Part shown: positions 5,367-6,036 of the stretch, in pieces
Numbering within the stretch: the first letter of the stretch is position 1
How the letters are laid out: the number at the start of each line of letters is the position of its first letter
Assembly (NCBI GenBank): GCA_964491625.1
Contig: CAZBIU010000394.1
Location: 1-6,036 of the forward strand
Direction of reading: 5' to 3'
DNA from: Fen-1118 sp964491625
Lineage (GTDB): Bacteria > Myxococcota_A > Polyangia > Fen-1088
Length of the DNA stretch: 6,036 bases
Program-made: the position numbers and the translations under genes
Notes under the pieces: generated by a model
What the model saw: the letters and a program-made list of their open reading frames with translations, nothing else
Databases searched by the model: none
What the model was told of the DNA's origin: nothing

Positions 5367-6036
5367 ATGCGCGTAGCACGATTCAATGTGATCGCTCTCC
5401 CACTCTTTCTTGGGTTCCTCGGGTGTTCCTCAGGAACCGGAGGTACTGCTGGCCAAGGAGGCGCTAGAGCCAATGGCGGCACCTCGGGCAGAGGCGGCGC
5501 GACCAGCTCGGGCGGCGCGACCAGCGCGGGCGGTGTGACCAGCGCGGGCGGTGTGACCAGCGCGGGCGGTGTGACCAGCGCGGGCGGTGCGACCGGCTCG
5601 GGCGGTGCGACCGGCTCGGGCGGCGTGACCGGTAGTGGTGGCCGCGGCTCGGGCGGCCAGCCCTCGACGGGCGGTGCGACCGGCTCGGGCGGAAAGGCGG
5701 CAGCGGGTGGCACGGCGGGTGGTGCAACAGGTGGTGCAGCAGGTGGCGCAGCAGGTGGAACGACAGCCGCGCAATCGGGTGGCGCGATCGGCTCAGGCGG
5801 AAAGGCGGGGCCCGATGGGAGCGCCGGTAATGGCGGCTCTTCGGCCGGCGGTAGCACCGGAAGCGCTGGCAGCGCCGGAAACGGTGGTGGTGGAATCGAC
5901 GGTGGTGCCGGTAACGGGGGCGCCGCGAAGCCGAGTGCAGGGTGTGGCAAGACCGATGGTGCGAAAACGCTGACGACCGGCGGCTCGTCGATTACAGGCG
6001 GTCTTTCCACGTCGACCAGACTCAAGATCACGAGCG
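5367..6036 (+). CDS. Gly-rich-linker lipoprotein, 5' part (possible PHB-depolymerase/esterase-like enzyme)
   Basis: The frame runs off the right edge after 223 codons, so the main domain is missing. Residues 1-19 (MRVARF, then a hydrophobic stretch ending FLGFLG) form a signal peptide, with Cys20 as probable lipidation site; CSSGTGG follows, as in many bacterial lipoproteins. Residues 21-190 are a very long low-complexity linker of Gly, Ala, Thr and Ser, including eight consecutive 18-bp repeats (listed separately). Complexity rises at PSAGCGKTDGAKTL (Cys193), then a Thr/Ser-rich stretch to the edge. From general knowledge of the family, a SAGCGK-type motif after a Gly-rich linker is common at the start of secreted poly(3-hydroxybutyrate) depolymerase or esterase-like domains in myxobacteria. 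No catalytic Ser, Asp or His motif is within the window, so the enzyme call is tentative. The gene has its own Shine-Dalgarno and is divergent from the CARDB lipoprotein. The opposite strand has a long Pro-rich open frame that is only its mirror image. Confidence 0.8.
   Translation, partial: MRVARFNVIALPLFLGFLGCSSGTGGTAGQGGARANGGTSGRGGATSSGGATSAGGVTSAGGVTSAGGVTSAGGATGSGGATGSGGVTGSGGRGSGGQPSTGGATGSGGKAAAGGTAGGATGGAAGGAAGGTTAAQSGGAIGSGGKAGPDGSAGNGGSSAGGSTGSAGSAGNGGGGIDGGAGNGGAAKPSAGCGKTDGAKTLTTGGSSITGGLSTSTRLKITS
5493..5636 (+). repeat. Eight tandem 18-bp repeats encoding GG(A/V)T(S/G)(A/S)
   Basis: Units start at 5493, 5511, 5529, 5547, 5565, 5583, 5601 and 5619. The three at 5529-5582 are identical (GGCGGTGTGACCAGCGCG), which indicates recent slippage or unequal exchange. 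The others differ by a few bases; a ninth, separated unit is at 5670-5687. All are in frame, so copy changes only alter linker length in the lipoprotein. Confidence 0.9.

Noticed and set aside
5493..5636. Regular 18-bp repeats as a possible CRISPR array
   Set aside because: The units are directly adjacent with no unique spacers and encode an in-frame Gly-rich linker.
5021..6031. 336-codon Pro-rich open frame on the minus strand
   Set aside because: The PPALVTPPALVTPP pattern is the reverse complement of the Gly-rich 18-bp repeats. The plus strand has a strong Shine-Dalgarno, signal peptide and lipidation Cys.

Overview
The window is high-GC DNA with dense coding on both strands. It encodes secreted or lipid-anchored proteins built from Gly/Ser-rich linkers, Cys-rich Stig1-like motifs, FG-GAP/VCBS propellers and CARDB domains. 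That combination is typical of Myxococcota (Polyangia/Sorangium-like) genomes; the assignment rests on protein style only, since no rRNA or marker gene is present.

Layout. (1) 1-2071, plus strand: two tandem, paralogous FG-GAP/VCBS beta-propeller genes. The first is cut by the window edge (1-621). The second (635-2071) is complete, starts 13 nt downstream behind a good Shine-Dalgarno, and is probably cotranscribed with it. (2) 2072-2395: a 324-nt gap between convergent genes. It contains a 162-bp imperfect palindrome bounded by 21-bp terminal inverted repeats (19/21 identical) and centred on a perfect CATGGC/GCCATG hairpin, which looks like a MITE- or REP-like non-autonomous element. A candidate terminator hairpin follows. 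(3) 2396-4876, minus strand: a large predicted lipoprotein with a regular Cys-rich module array and four CARDB domains. A sigma70-like promoter lies so close to its ATG that the mRNA may be leaderless. (4) 4877-5366: a 490-nt divergent intergenic region with no convincing gene. (5) 5367 to the right edge, plus strand: the N-terminal part of a lipoprotein whose roughly 170-residue Gly-rich linker is built partly from 18-bp tandem DNA repeats. It leads into a Cys-containing segment resembling the start of myxobacterial PHB-depolymerase/esterase-like domains, and the rest lies outside the window.

No CRISPR, tRNA, rRNA, integrase or known defence genes are visible. All four proteins are predicted to act outside the cytoplasm, in adhesion, surface display or extracellular polymer degradation, but nothing here proves they work together. 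The most unusual items are the 162-bp palindrome and the Cys-module array.
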